The notes under the pieces are model-generated. The model worked only from the letters and a program-made list of their open reading frames with translations, searched no databases and was not told the DNA's origin. Position numbers and translations under genes: made by a program. DNA of 33,247 nucleotides, taken from the NCBI GenBank assembly GCA_014729675.1, contig WJJM01000014.1, positions 1-33,247 on the forward strand. The letters are read 5' to 3'. The DNA is from Candidatus Woesearchaeota archaeon. Its GTDB lineage: Archaea; Nanobdellota; Nanobdellia; Woesearchaeales; WJKL01. This document shows positions 25,232 through 33,247 of this stretch, piece by piece (positions within the stretch are counted from its first letter, which is position 1; the number at the start of each line of letters is the position of its first letter).

Positions 25232-25762
25232 TTATCCTGCTGTCTTTAGCTTGTTTTTTGCCCTGTTATGGACTGTCCAGATTGTTTTTTCATCTCTTTG
25301 GATAATGTCTCCTATATCATGATATGAAAGATCATAATTATCTTTTAAGTATGTTACTGTTGATTCCAAGATGCTTAAATTGGTATTTAATGCTGATACA
25401 GGGATGTTGTATCTTGTCTCCTCTGCTTTGAGTTTTTCAGGGAGTTTTTTTACAGCATTTTTGTATGCCTGCCATACTGTCTTATCGGATCTTCCCAACA
25501 AAGCAGCAATCTTCTTATAGCTGTAATCAAGATTTTCCTTCATATATTTTACCTCTGTTTCCAAAGGGGAAAGTTTTTTGTTGAATATTGAACAAGGGAT
25601 CGAGATGTCCTGCTTGAGCTTATTTATCAGGTCTGCAGCAGGAAGATGGTATCTTTCCTTAAGCTTGTTAAGCAGAATCCTGAAAAGCTGGAAATCTTCA
25701 TCATCCTGAAGCCTGGCTTTATTAAAATGCTTTGCTGTATCCTGTTCTTCTTGTTTTTTCAT
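25232..25762 (-). CDS. protein with duplicated sigma-region-4-like helix-turn-helix, 176 aa
   Basis: Two tandem copies of one unit occupy residues about 54-107 and 119-172. Shared positions read IPxS...LSxLE..VxYxKxNxDxSYxxI, then KTxW and AxxKL. Each contains an HTH (SYKKIAALLGRSDKTVWQAY; SYHDIGDIIQRDEKTIWTVH) like sigma-70 region 4 and related DNA-binding domains. A third, degenerate start (YHLPAADLINKL) precedes them. No sigma region 2 is present. The ATG follows the stop of the giant adhesin gene with no gap (TAGATG), so it is co-expressed with that adhesin. Likely a DNA-binding regulator of the surface operons; its targets are unknown. Confidence 0.8.
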   Translation of the reverse strand: MKKQEEQDTAKHFNKARLQDDEDFQLFRILLNKLKERYHLPAADLINKLKQDISIPCSIFNKKLSPLETEVKYMKENLDYSYKKIAALLGRSDKTVWQAYKNAVKKLPEKLKAEETRYNIPVSALNTNLSILESTVTYLKDNYDLSYHDIGDIIQRDEKTIWTVHNRAKNKLKTAG

Positions 25763-28700
25763 CTAATCGCTCTTTATATCAATAGTGTTATTGTATGTTT
25801 GCGCTTTTGTTTCAGAAGGTATTGTTCCTCTGAAGTATAATGAAACTGTTTCAGCAGGAGCTAAATTGTTTAATTCCTGGATCTGCAGATATCCCGAGGT
25901 TATAGATGTGAAACTGTCTCCTGTATCTGAGTAAGTTGCGTTGCTGATGCTTATGTTGTATGAAGAATCTGAGACACCTATGAAATCTGTTCCTCTTATG
26001 CTTATGTTTATAGGTGTATTCCCTGTATTTTTTATAGTTAAAGGATAAGCTGTTGAAGAATTGATATTTTGGCCTGGAATTCCAGTGAAATTAATATTGT
26101 ATGAGCTTATCGAGTGGGCTGTTAAATCATTATAATAATAGCTGGAATTTTCATTGTCTGTTGAGCCAGTTGAGTTTATATCGATGCTTATGTTCCAATA
26201 GCCTGGATTCCTGAAGTATTCCATGTCCCACTCTGCTGTGCATTGCGTTATCCCTGCAAGCTGCTGTATCTCTCCGGTTATTATAGATAATGTAGGGACT
26301 GTATATGAACCTGAAGAGTTCCAGATACGGATACTGCATGCATCTATCTCTGATGAATTTGTTATGTTTGCTGCTAAGTTTACAGTTACATTTGAGGATT
26401 CTATAGGGTTTATCTGTGTTCCATCTGTGAATTCATCATCATCAGGAGTTATTGAGATTGAGGTTATGTTTAAGGTTGAAGTTAAATGGCTTCTTTTTGA
26501 TATGGAAAGATCATCTATTTCTAAAGAGCCGAAATTCGCGCTGTTAAGTTCATCAAGATATATCCTTACTGTATCAAGAGAAACATCATTGTCAAAGCCT
26601 ATATCACTTTCCTGCAGCTGCCCATCTATATATACATCATAAGAATAATCGCTTATATCCACTATCACGCTTATAACTGCATCATTATCGCTTACAACTG
26701 CAATCTGATTAACAGAAGCTCCATTTACATAACCAAATCCTTCATGATCATCCATACCATGGTCAGGGCCAGCCCATTTTAGATTAACTCCAACTCCTGC
26801 ATTGTCATCTCCTTCTGAAAACTCGCTGCTTTTTCCAAGCTGCATAAATGCTTCATACCAGCTTTCACTGCCAGTCCTTTCAAAATCAAAGACAAATGTC
26901 CAATTTAATGTTCCTGATGACTGTTCTGTAAATGAGTGAGAAACCAACGGCTGATGGTCATTATCATTGGAATCAAAGCTAAGCCTGTTTGAATCTATCT
27001 TTGCCTCTGCTCCTGACAAGCTGTCTGATTCTGACCAGCTATTTCCGACAGTATTGCTATTATCCCTGTTAAAATCATCTGAGAACAGGCTGCTCCATTC
27101 TGATGGAGTTCCATTTACTGTGTAGTTCATGGTTGGAGAGGAATTATACATGTTATTTGAACCGTTTCCATAAGCACCCCAATAATACTCATATGTCCCG
27201 CTTGAGGGCATATCTACTGACACTGAATATTGGCTTGAGATGATAGAAAAGTTATCAAAGTGAACTTCGCATAATGTTCCTGCATTATGGGATGTTTCTA
27301 TAATGCCTACATCCTGTGCTGCAGCTGCAGAGGATAATTCAACAGTATCTACTGTTGTCCAGCTTATTCCATCTGTAGAGCATTCTCCTGTAAATGTTGT
27401 TCCTTGTTTGGTCAACCTAAGATGCATAGGGTATGTGCCTGAGCATGCTGCATCACTGCTATAATCAAGATATCCATTATCATCTTCATCAGCCTGCAGC
27501 CTTACACTGTTTCCAGGTGTAACTGCTACAACAACATAACCTGCTGAACTTCCACTTTGGGTCATGTCATTTCTTGCAGTTATTCCTGCTTTTGCCCAAT
27601 CATCTGTGTCTTCCTGGGATGCTACAATAACTTCTGCAGTCCAGTCTCCTGAGATATCATCTTTGAATACTGCGCCGTATCCATCATCCCCTGTCCAGAT
27701 ATCTTCTCCGTTTGCGTCTATTATAAGCTCCCCCTCTGATTCTGAAAAGCTTGTTCCGCTGATGCCATCTGCATCATGGGTTTCCCAACTATCATCTATA
27801 CTTCCATCGTCGAAAGTATCTTCTGTATATCCTTCTGCAGAATGGTTTTGTCCATCTATGTAAAGGAAAACAGTGCCGTTTGTAGATTCAACAGTTACAT
27901 TAAATACAGCTATTCCTGAATCTGTTAATGCGCCATTATTGTCTTCATAATTACTAAATTTTGGATAGTTATTGTCAATACAGTCAGATGTTGAACTTGT
28001 ATCTTTTACATCGGTATCATTGATATTTCCGTTAGTGTCTTTAGTATGTATTGTGATATTATAACTTATTCCGCAACTTAGATCAGTATAATTATAATGG
28101 TTGTTTGAAGTATTCTGTATATTAACTCCATCCAAGTATATGATGTTTTCACTGAAGTCTTCATCTGAAGGATTTATCCATGTCCAGTATATCCAGTCAG
28201 TTCCTTTGCTTTGGTTGTTTAGGCCTGTTATTGAATCAGGGAGATTTGAGCATGAACCAGTCTGATAGCTATAATAGGTTGTATTTGATGCTTCTCCGCA
28301 ATTATTTTCATCATATTGTGTCCTGTTTCTTTCCTGGCTTATCGTATCATTCTCATAGCAGACAGATGTGTTATACCAGGGGGTCCAGGATGTGTTTACA
28401 AGGCTTGTAATACATGAGCTTATAGTAAGATCAATACTTGGATCGTAATAATCTGAATAATTATTGCTGCCGTTTAAATCAATTGCTCTGCATTTCAAGT
28501 CAATATTTGATTGTTCTGTGATGTTTGAAATGTCCCATGTATGTGAACTTCCATCTGTATGGTTTCCAAGATTATGCCATGAATAACTGCTTGTTGAAGC
28601 AGGCTCAAATGATGCTATTATTCCTGTTCCTCTGTAATTATCAGTCTCTGAGCCTCTTGCCCTGAACTGCCTGTTTGTCTGAGAAGATGTTGAAGATATC

Positions 28701-31700
28701 CAATAAGCTGTAGCTAGGACTGCAGAGCTTGGGTTGTTGCTGTCAGTGGCCTCTGTCATCTCTATTTCAGGGCTTAATCCATCGTCGCTATCTTCTGTGG
28801 GATTAGTATCCCAATCGTCATCATTATATGAACCTCCCCTGCCGCTTGCTGCTCCAAAAACAACTATGCCATCTTGAGGGATATCTATCACTGCAGGATA
28901 TATCTCTGCCTCTGCAGCACTTGTATCTTCAATTTGGCTGTCATATGGGACGCCATCTTTTACATTATAGAACACCAAAACATCCATTGCCCATCCTGAA
29001 TCACCGCCACTGTAAGATATTGTCTGGCTTCCTGACAGGCTGCCAAGATCAGATTCTGTAAAGTAATGCATTTCCTGGTGATTCCCTGCTCCAACATCAT
29101 TGTCTGCTACTTTTAACTGATTAGCACTATTTCCGCTTATTGACACAGTTCCCTGGAATGAAGATCCTGGAGTAGATTCATCATCAAGAATTGCAACAAC
29201 CAATCTGTTGTTTCCTGGCTCCCCTATATCAATAGTATGAGAAGTTCCTGTACTTCCGCTAGCTCTTTGAAATTCTATTGTAGAAGAGCTTCCTTCTGAT
29301 GAGTTGTATTTACCCCACAAATTATATATTATTGTATCATTATCAGAATCTGTTGATCCAGAACATTGTATTTCAACATCTTCGTAGAAGGTATCATTGC
29401 AAGTTCCGCCATTGCAAGTTATTGAAGTTGGTATTGTAGGGGCTTGATTTACTTTATCAACTATAGTAATATTTACTTTCTCAGTCTGATTACTGATCGA
29501 AAGATCGCTTGTCAAATTTGCATAAACAAAAAATTCATAAGTCGAGTTTGCAGTTCCAGTTGCATTTACCCAAAAAGTTACTAACTCTGATTCATCATCA
29601 CTTAAATTAATTGTATAAGGATTACTTGATTTATTTGTATAAAAAGGATTTCCAGAACCTACAGGAATTATCCCTTTTCCTGAACCACCATCATAAGTCC
29701 ATCTCACATAAAGTTTTGGAGCAAGAGAACTATCATCATTGAAATCCTCAATATCTTCGTGTCTTCCATCTCCAGAAGTTATTCCCCTAATCTCAAAACC
29801 CATGTAATTTCCAATTTCCCAATCTTGCTTGTCAACAATGTGCTGAACTAGATCAGTAATATCAGAAGAGTCTTGCCAACCTTCTGAAAATCCATCTTCA
29901 GGAATACTCCAAGAAACAGTCGTCCCCCAATAACTCCTATCTCTAATGTCATCAGCATCACCATTGAAAGCAGAAACATCATCATTATCCTCAACACTGA
30001 TCCTTGCAGTGTAAGATCCATCATCGCCATAATAGTCGTCTTCACCAATGTATAGAGAAAGATAAGCCTCATCTATAGTGGCTCCCTGAGGAATATCAGG
30101 ATCAAACTGATAACCACCAACATCCCACCAATCTGCATCACCAAAATAATTTGAATTAATGCTTCCAGAATCTCCATCATCCCAAGCATCACGATTATTA
30201 GCATCAATTTGAAATGTGTCAAATTCTTGAGGATCAAGAGTAACATTAATTTCACCACAATCTCTACCAGAGCAAGAAACATTGACCGTAAACTCATTAA
30301 ATTCGTCCTTTGTAAAATTACTATCACCCACTGGATCAACTAACTCAATCCCTATACTTGCATTTATAGAATTCTCTCCAACACAACTAATTTCAACATC
30401 ATCAATATATGTTTCATCATTTGAATAACTCACATAAGCCTCGAATCTCATTGAAAAATCATCTGCTAAATAACCATCTAAATCTATTTCAACATCATGC
30501 CAATTAATATCATCATCTCCATCTTCAACATACCAAATTTCATTATTCCAAGAACCATCATAAATATCTAAAGAAAGTTTATCTTCATCCTCATAACTAG
30601 ATAAATAATAAGAAAAGCTCAAAGTACAGTTAGTTTGACCAGATAAATCTAAACTATTTGTAAGAGTTATAAATGAACCTTCATAATTCCACCATTCAGA
30701 ATCTCCATCAGCATGTGCAGAATAAGAACCATGTCCAGAATCAGGAGCAGGATCTGTTCTCCATTCATTATCTCCAGATTCAGTCCAGTTGCTCAAGCTA
30801 TTGTGCTCAAAATCATCATAGAATAGTACGGTTGAAGATTCTGCTGCTGAATCATATGTTACATTAAAAAATAAAACATCCCATGTGGTTGTTTCTGTTG
30901 AGGGCGGTCCGGGATCTTCTCTTGCATTCTCAGATTTTGCTTTTGCTCTTGTTCCTGAAGCTCCGAAGAAATTCTCACATGACCATGACTCTAATTCGGT
31001 TACATCTGTACAGGTTACTCCTGGATTTGCTGATGTTCCAGGACAGGTTGTTGTTACAGCAGTATAGCTGGAATCTCCATCTGCATCAACACTGATATCA
31101 CAGTCCGTAGGGGCTGTATCAGAAGTCCACCATTCATAACAGATCTCTACATTTGTTATTGATTCGCAGTCAGTTATGCTGCTGTTTACGCTTTCTATCC
31201 TTATACCAGCATATTTATTTTGGTCTTGTTTATTGTAGGTGTGTGTCTCTGTTGTTCCGTCATCCTGCTCAAGACTTGCACCGCCGGCATCATCGCAGCT
31301 GCTTCCAAAACTTCCTTTTGGGTCTTCATCTTCAGCAGAACAGCTGTTTATTGTCTCTCCAAATCCAGGGTCTTGCGGCGTTAAAGTAAAGGTATATTCC
31401 TGTCCAGGGGTGAGATTTGTCTTAATCAAAGTCCAGTTTCCAAAACATGTTTGGGTCGTAAAATTCCAAGATTTACATTTATATAATGAAGTTCCAGTTG
31501 CTGTTACTGTAACTGTTGCATTTGTGAAGTTAAGATTTGTTGGATCAATAGCATATGTTTCTTTATATTGCGTTAGGTTCTTTTCTGTTTCATTTACATC
31601 ATCAATCCTGAAGTCCTCTATAAAATCTTCATAGACTTCCATGTCCCTGAACTCTATCTCTTTTACAGGATGATTCTCTAAATTAACCTTTATATTGTAT

Positions 31701-33247
31701 TCTCCTTCATCTATTGTTTTTTCTGGCTCATTTTTTTGTTTTACTGATCTTGTTTGTTCTGTTAAACTGTCAATGAGTTCGATGCTTGAATTTATTGTTT
31801 GATTTTTGGCATCCCTTACATTAGACTTTAATCTTATCTTCTTTGCCTCCCCAAACTCAAAAGCTTCTGTATGTGAGCCAACTAATATCCTGAAACGTTC
31901 ATTATCGTAGTTGTATACTTTCAATGTGATAATCTCATGCTCTGAAGCTATATCTTTGTCAAGAGTGTAGTTTGTTATCCTTCCTTTTACAAAGATAGGC
32001 AAAGGCTGATAATAATCATGATGGAATATTACTGTCAAAGTTTTTGTCTGGTTGTCATAGGAAGTTGAATCAAGGATAGCATCATATCTTGCGTCTTCCT
32101 TTACTTTCTTGTATGTTATGTTTGTCCTGTTCTCTGTGCCTATTGTTTCCATGAATGCTACTTCCCCCTCTGAAGAGCCTATAAATACAGAATAAAGCCC
32201 ATCTATATCTTTTACATATTCAAATGCAGACCTGCAACCCCTCCATCTGTAGCTCCAATCAGGACATTTATAGAGCCTGGATCCTTTTGAGACAACAGTG
32301 ATGTTAACATCGGAATAAGGCACGTTTGATCTTAAAGCATAACTTTGTACAACATTGTCCATCTCAACCTGATCTTGATCAAGCTCTATGAACTTGTTTG
32401 AATCTTCCTGGATAGAAGCTGAAGTTAAGGTTATACTTTTTAATATGTGCTCATGAGGCGTAATATTGATATCATATTCTCCCTGCATTATCCTTACAGT
32501 GTTGTTGCTTTTTGTTGAATTTACAAACTCATTCTTAGGGGAGATGCTTATATCTGAGATTATCTCTTCATCTTCATGAGACATCACGCTGAACTTGAAC
32601 TGAACTGGGACTTTTGTTGTGTTCTTTAGGGTATAGCCTATGCTGCCTATCTCAAGCATCCCTGAGTCTATCTCAAAGATAATCTTATAATCTGTATGAT
32701 TCAGGCTGGATGGAAGGGAACATGTATCTTTGCAGAGATTTTCAAAGCTAAACTTTTTTACAGATCCTGCTTTTTCAGGGTTAAAAACAGCATTTGCAGA
32801 AGCGATTATCTTTACTTTTTCATCCTTTATCCTTATCCTTGCTGCTCTTTTCTGCTCTCCTGAATAAGAGAAGTGCATAGGAATCTTTATCTTTGAAGTG
32901 CCGATAGGAATGTTTTTTGAAGAAGGCAGTTTTAGGACGTATGTATCCTCATATCCTTCTATATCCAATAATAGGTATCTTAGATCTATAGGCTGTATCT
33001 CATCATTAGTTATATCTAATAAAATCTCTGTTATAGTCCCCCATGAGCCTTTCCAGTCATGGGAAAATGTTGCATTTGTTATGATGACATGCTTATATGC
33101 GGCTATCTCTGTTATGTTCTTAAGTTCTATTGTTTTATTTTCAGGCTCAATAGTTATGTTTTCTTCAGGCTCTGATATGTTTATATCTACATTTTGGGTG
33201 ATGTTTTGGGTGATGTTTTGGGTGATGTTTTGGGTGATGTTTTGGGT
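25763..33247 (-). CDS. giant adhesin-like surface protein, 5' end beyond the window (at least 2494 aa)
   Basis: The ORF track starts at a TTG at 32968, but the frame stays open to the right edge, so the true start lies outside. The first visible residues are four TQNI repeats. The module shared with the 1589-aa protein follows (31357-32115 in DNA). Next come a Cys-rich region, a MAM-like jelly roll (VLFYDDFEHNSLSNW), a carbohydrate-binding-like domain near SINSNYFGDADWWDVGG, Ig-like domains, a Cys/Trp-rich unit (NTSWTPWYNTSVCYEN), a DUF1349-like beta sandwich (WTTVDTVELSSAAAAQDVG), another jelly roll (WYEAFMQLGKSSEF) and a closing beta domain ending TYNNTIDIKSD. There is no C-terminal anchor. 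Ligand-binding domains and dense sequons indicate attachment. The codon use of one internal stretch differs from the rest. Confidence 0.85.
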   Translation of the reverse strand, partial: TQNITQNITQNITQNITQNVDINISEPEENITIEPENKTIELKNITEIAAYKHVIITNATFSHDWKGSWGTITEILLDITNDEIQPIDLRYLLLDIEGYEDTYVLKLPSSKNIPIGTSKIKIPMHFSYSGEQKRAARIRIKDEKVKIIASANAVFNPEKAGSVKKFSFENLCKDTCSLPSSLNHTDYKIIFEIDSGMLEIGSIGYTLKNTTKVPVQFKFSVMSHEDEEIISDISISPKNEFVNSTKSNNTVRIMQGEYDINITPHEHILKSITLTSASIQEDSNKFIELDQDQVEMDNVVQSYALRSNVPYSDVNITVVSKGSRLYKCPDWSYRWRGCRSAFEYVKDIDGLYSVFIGSSEGEVAFMETIGTENRTNITYKKVKEDARYDAILDSTSYDNQTKTLTVIFHHDYYQPLPIFVKGRITNYTLDKDIASEHEIITLKVYNYDNERFRILVGSHTEAFEFGEAKKIRLKSNVRDAKNQTINSSIELIDSLTEQTRSVKQKNEPEKTIDEGEYNIKVNLENHPVKEIEFRDMEVYEDFIEDFRIDDVNETEKNLTQYKETYAIDPTNLNFTNATVTVTATGTSLYKCKSWNFTTQTCFGNWTLIKTNLTPGQEYTFTLTPQDPGFGETINSCSAEDEDPKGSFGSSCDDAGGASLEQDDGTTETHTYNKQDQNKYAGIRIESVNSSITDCESITNVEICYEWWTSDTAPTDCDISVDADGDSSYTAVTTTCPGTSANPGVTCTDVTELESWSCENFFGASGTRAKAKSENAREDPGPPSTETTTWDVLFFNVTYDSAAESSTVLFYDDFEHNSLSNWTESGDNEWRTDPAPDSGHGSYSAHADGDSEWWNYEGSFITLTNSLDLSGQTNCTLSFSYYLSSYEDEDKLSLDIYDGSWNNEIWYVEDGDDDINWHDVEIDLDGYLADDFSMRFEAYVSYSNDETYIDDVEISCVGENSINASIGIELVDPVGDSNFTKDEFNEFTVNVSCSGRDCGEINVTLDPQEFDTFQIDANNRDAWDDGDSGSINSNYFGDADWWDVGGYQFDPDIPQGATIDEAYLSLYIGEDDYYGDDGSYTARISVEDNDDVSAFNGDADDIRDRSYWGTTVSWSIPEDGFSEGWQDSSDITDLVQHIVDKQDWEIGNYMGFEIRGITSGDGRHEDIEDFNDDSSLAPKLYVRWTYDGGSGKGIIPVGSGNPFYTNKSSNPYTINLSDDESELVTFWVNATGTANSTYEFFVYANLTSDLSISNQTEKVNITIVDKVNQAPTIPTSITCNGGTCNDTFYEDVEIQCSGSTDSDNDTIIYNLWGKYNSSEGSSSTIEFQRASGSTGTSHTIDIGEPGNNRLVVAILDDESTPGSSFQGTVSISGNSANQLKVADNDVGAGNHQEMHYFTESDLGSLSGSQTISYSGGDSGWAMDVLVFYNVKDGVPYDSQIEDTSAAEAEIYPAVIDIPQDGIVVFGAASGRGGSYNDDDWDTNPTEDSDDGLSPEIEMTEATDSNNPSSAVLATAYWISSTSSQTNRQFRARGSETDNYRGTGIIASFEPASTSSYSWHNLGNHTDGSSHTWDISNITEQSNIDLKCRAIDLNGSNNYSDYYDPSIDLTISSCITSLVNTSWTPWYNTSVCYENDTISQERNRTQYDENNCGEASNTTYYSYQTGSCSNLPDSITGLNNQSKGTDWIYWTWINPSDEDFSENIIYLDGVNIQNTSNNHYNYTDLSCGISYNITIHTKDTNGNINDTDVKDTSSTSDCIDNNYPKFSNYEDNNGALTDSGIAVFNVTVESTNGTVFLYIDGQNHSAEGYTEDTFDDGSIDDSWETHDADGISGTSFSESEGELIIDANGEDIWTGDDGYGAVFKDDISGDWTAEVIVASQEDTDDWAKAGITARNDMTQSGSSAGYVVVAVTPGNSVRLQADEDDNGYLDYSSDAACSGTYPMHLRLTKQGTTFTGECSTDGISWTTVDTVELSSAAAAQDVGIIETSHNAGTLCEVHFDNFSIISSQYSVSVDMPSSGTYEYYWGAYGNGSNNMYNSSPTMNYTVNGTPSEWSSLFSDDFNRDNSNTVGNSWSESDSLSGAEAKIDSNRLSFDSNDNDHQPLVSHSFTEQSSGTLNWTFVFDFERTGSESWYEAFMQLGKSSEFSEGDDNAGVGVNLKWAGPDHGMDDHEGFGYVNGASVNQIAVVSDNDAVISVIVDISDYSYDVYIDGQLQESDIGFDNDVSLDTVRIYLDELNSANFGSLEIDDLSISKRSHLTSTLNITSISITPDDDEFTDGTQINPIESSNVTVNLAANITNSSEIDACSIRIWNSSGSYTVPTLSIITGEIQQLAGITQCTAEWDMEYFRNPGYWNISIDINSTGSTDNENSSYYYNDLTAHSISSYNINFTGIPGQNINSSTAYPLTIKNTGNTPINISIRGTDFIGVSDSSYNISISNATYSDTGDSFTSITSGYLQIQELNNLAPAETVSLYFRGTIPSETKAQTYNNTIDIKSD
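29420..30830 (-). other. segment of the giant adhesin gene with atypical codon use
   Basis: In this stretch isoleucine is coded mainly by ATT (for example GATATTACTGATCTAG, GAAATTGGAAATTAC), whereas flanking parts favour ATA (for example AACATAAGCATAAGAGGA). It covers the MAM-like and carbohydrate-binding-like domains. The difference suggests a separate origin for these domains. Boundaries are judged by eye. Confidence 0.5.
31357..32115 (-). repeat. duplicated surface-protein module, copy in the giant adhesin
   Basis: Matches 15887-16632 in protein (DARYDAILDSTSYD through TFTLTPQDPGFGE) and in long DNA runs. This copy carries a few extra residues and sits deeper in the chain than its partner, which follows directly after a membrane anchor. 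Confidence 0.85.
33192..33247 (-). repeat. 12-bp in-frame tandem repeat coding TQNI, running off the window
   Basis: The + strand unit TTTTGGGTGATG repeats four times perfectly and continues as a partial unit to the last base. On the coding strand it reads ACC CAA AAC ATC, that is T-Q-N-I, so each junction creates the N-glycosylation sequon N-I-T. The total copy number is unknown because the window ends inside the array. Confidence 0.9.

Noticed and set aside
32966-32968. TTG start for the giant adhesin given by the ORF track
   Set aside because: The frame is open for 93 more codons to the window edge with typical composition, so the gene is truncated there and does not start at this TTG.

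Overview
The window looks like archaeal chromosome, most likely from the DPANN superphylum (Woesearchaeota/Pacearchaeota-like). This rests on the archaeal-type order ftsZ-secE-nusG(Spt5)-rpl11, a long MjFKBP26-type FKBP isomerase, AT-rich DNA with TATA boxes about 26 nt before (often leaderless) starts, GAGGTGA-type ribosome binding sites, AGA/AGG and ATA codon preference, and giant membrane-anchored surface proteins with DUF2341/LamG/MopE-like domains. The phylum is inference; no database search was possible.

Layout. Positions 1-4606 (+ strand) are housekeeping: an FKBP-type prolyl isomerase, FtsZ, a 600-nt non-coding stretch rich in hairpins and repeats, SecE and NusG (1 nt apart), and ribosomal protein L11 with an unusual C-terminal extension. 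The L11 leader holds two hairpins whose 5' arms copy the L11 start site. From 4645 to the right edge every gene is on the - strand. Reading that strand in its own direction (right to left), it holds: operon A, an adhesin of at least 2494 residues running off the window plus a duplicated-HTH protein; operon B, an 855-aa Ig-repeat surface protein plus two small exported proteins; operon C, a 48-aa AbrB-like protein (missed by the ORF track), an 874-aa protein joining an extracellular domain to a cytoplasmic HerA-like ATPase, a coiled-coil protein and a membrane-anchored protein; operon D, a 92-aa protein and two giant surface proteins (1589 and 1777 aa). Three separate genes follow: a small membrane protein, a 347-aa coiled-coil protein and a 182-aa protein of unknown function.

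How the genes may work together. About 26 kb is given to cell-surface machinery. Four operons share N-terminal membrane anchors followed by an xTG(Y/H/F/A) motif, Cys-rich CGDxxC modules, metal-binding MopE-like motifs and Lys-rich cytoplasmic tails. Operon C places a membrane-spanning HerA/FtsK-class ATPase, with its own extracellular sensor-like region, beside long coiled coils. This suggests a contact-dependent envelope machine (attachment, secretion or DNA/protein transfer) supplied with very large adhesins; that is inference. Operon D is preceded by a striking 90-bp tandem duplication of an operator-TATA-operator promoter module. Two giant genes contain segments with clearly different codon use, suggesting domain-level acquisition of foreign DNA.
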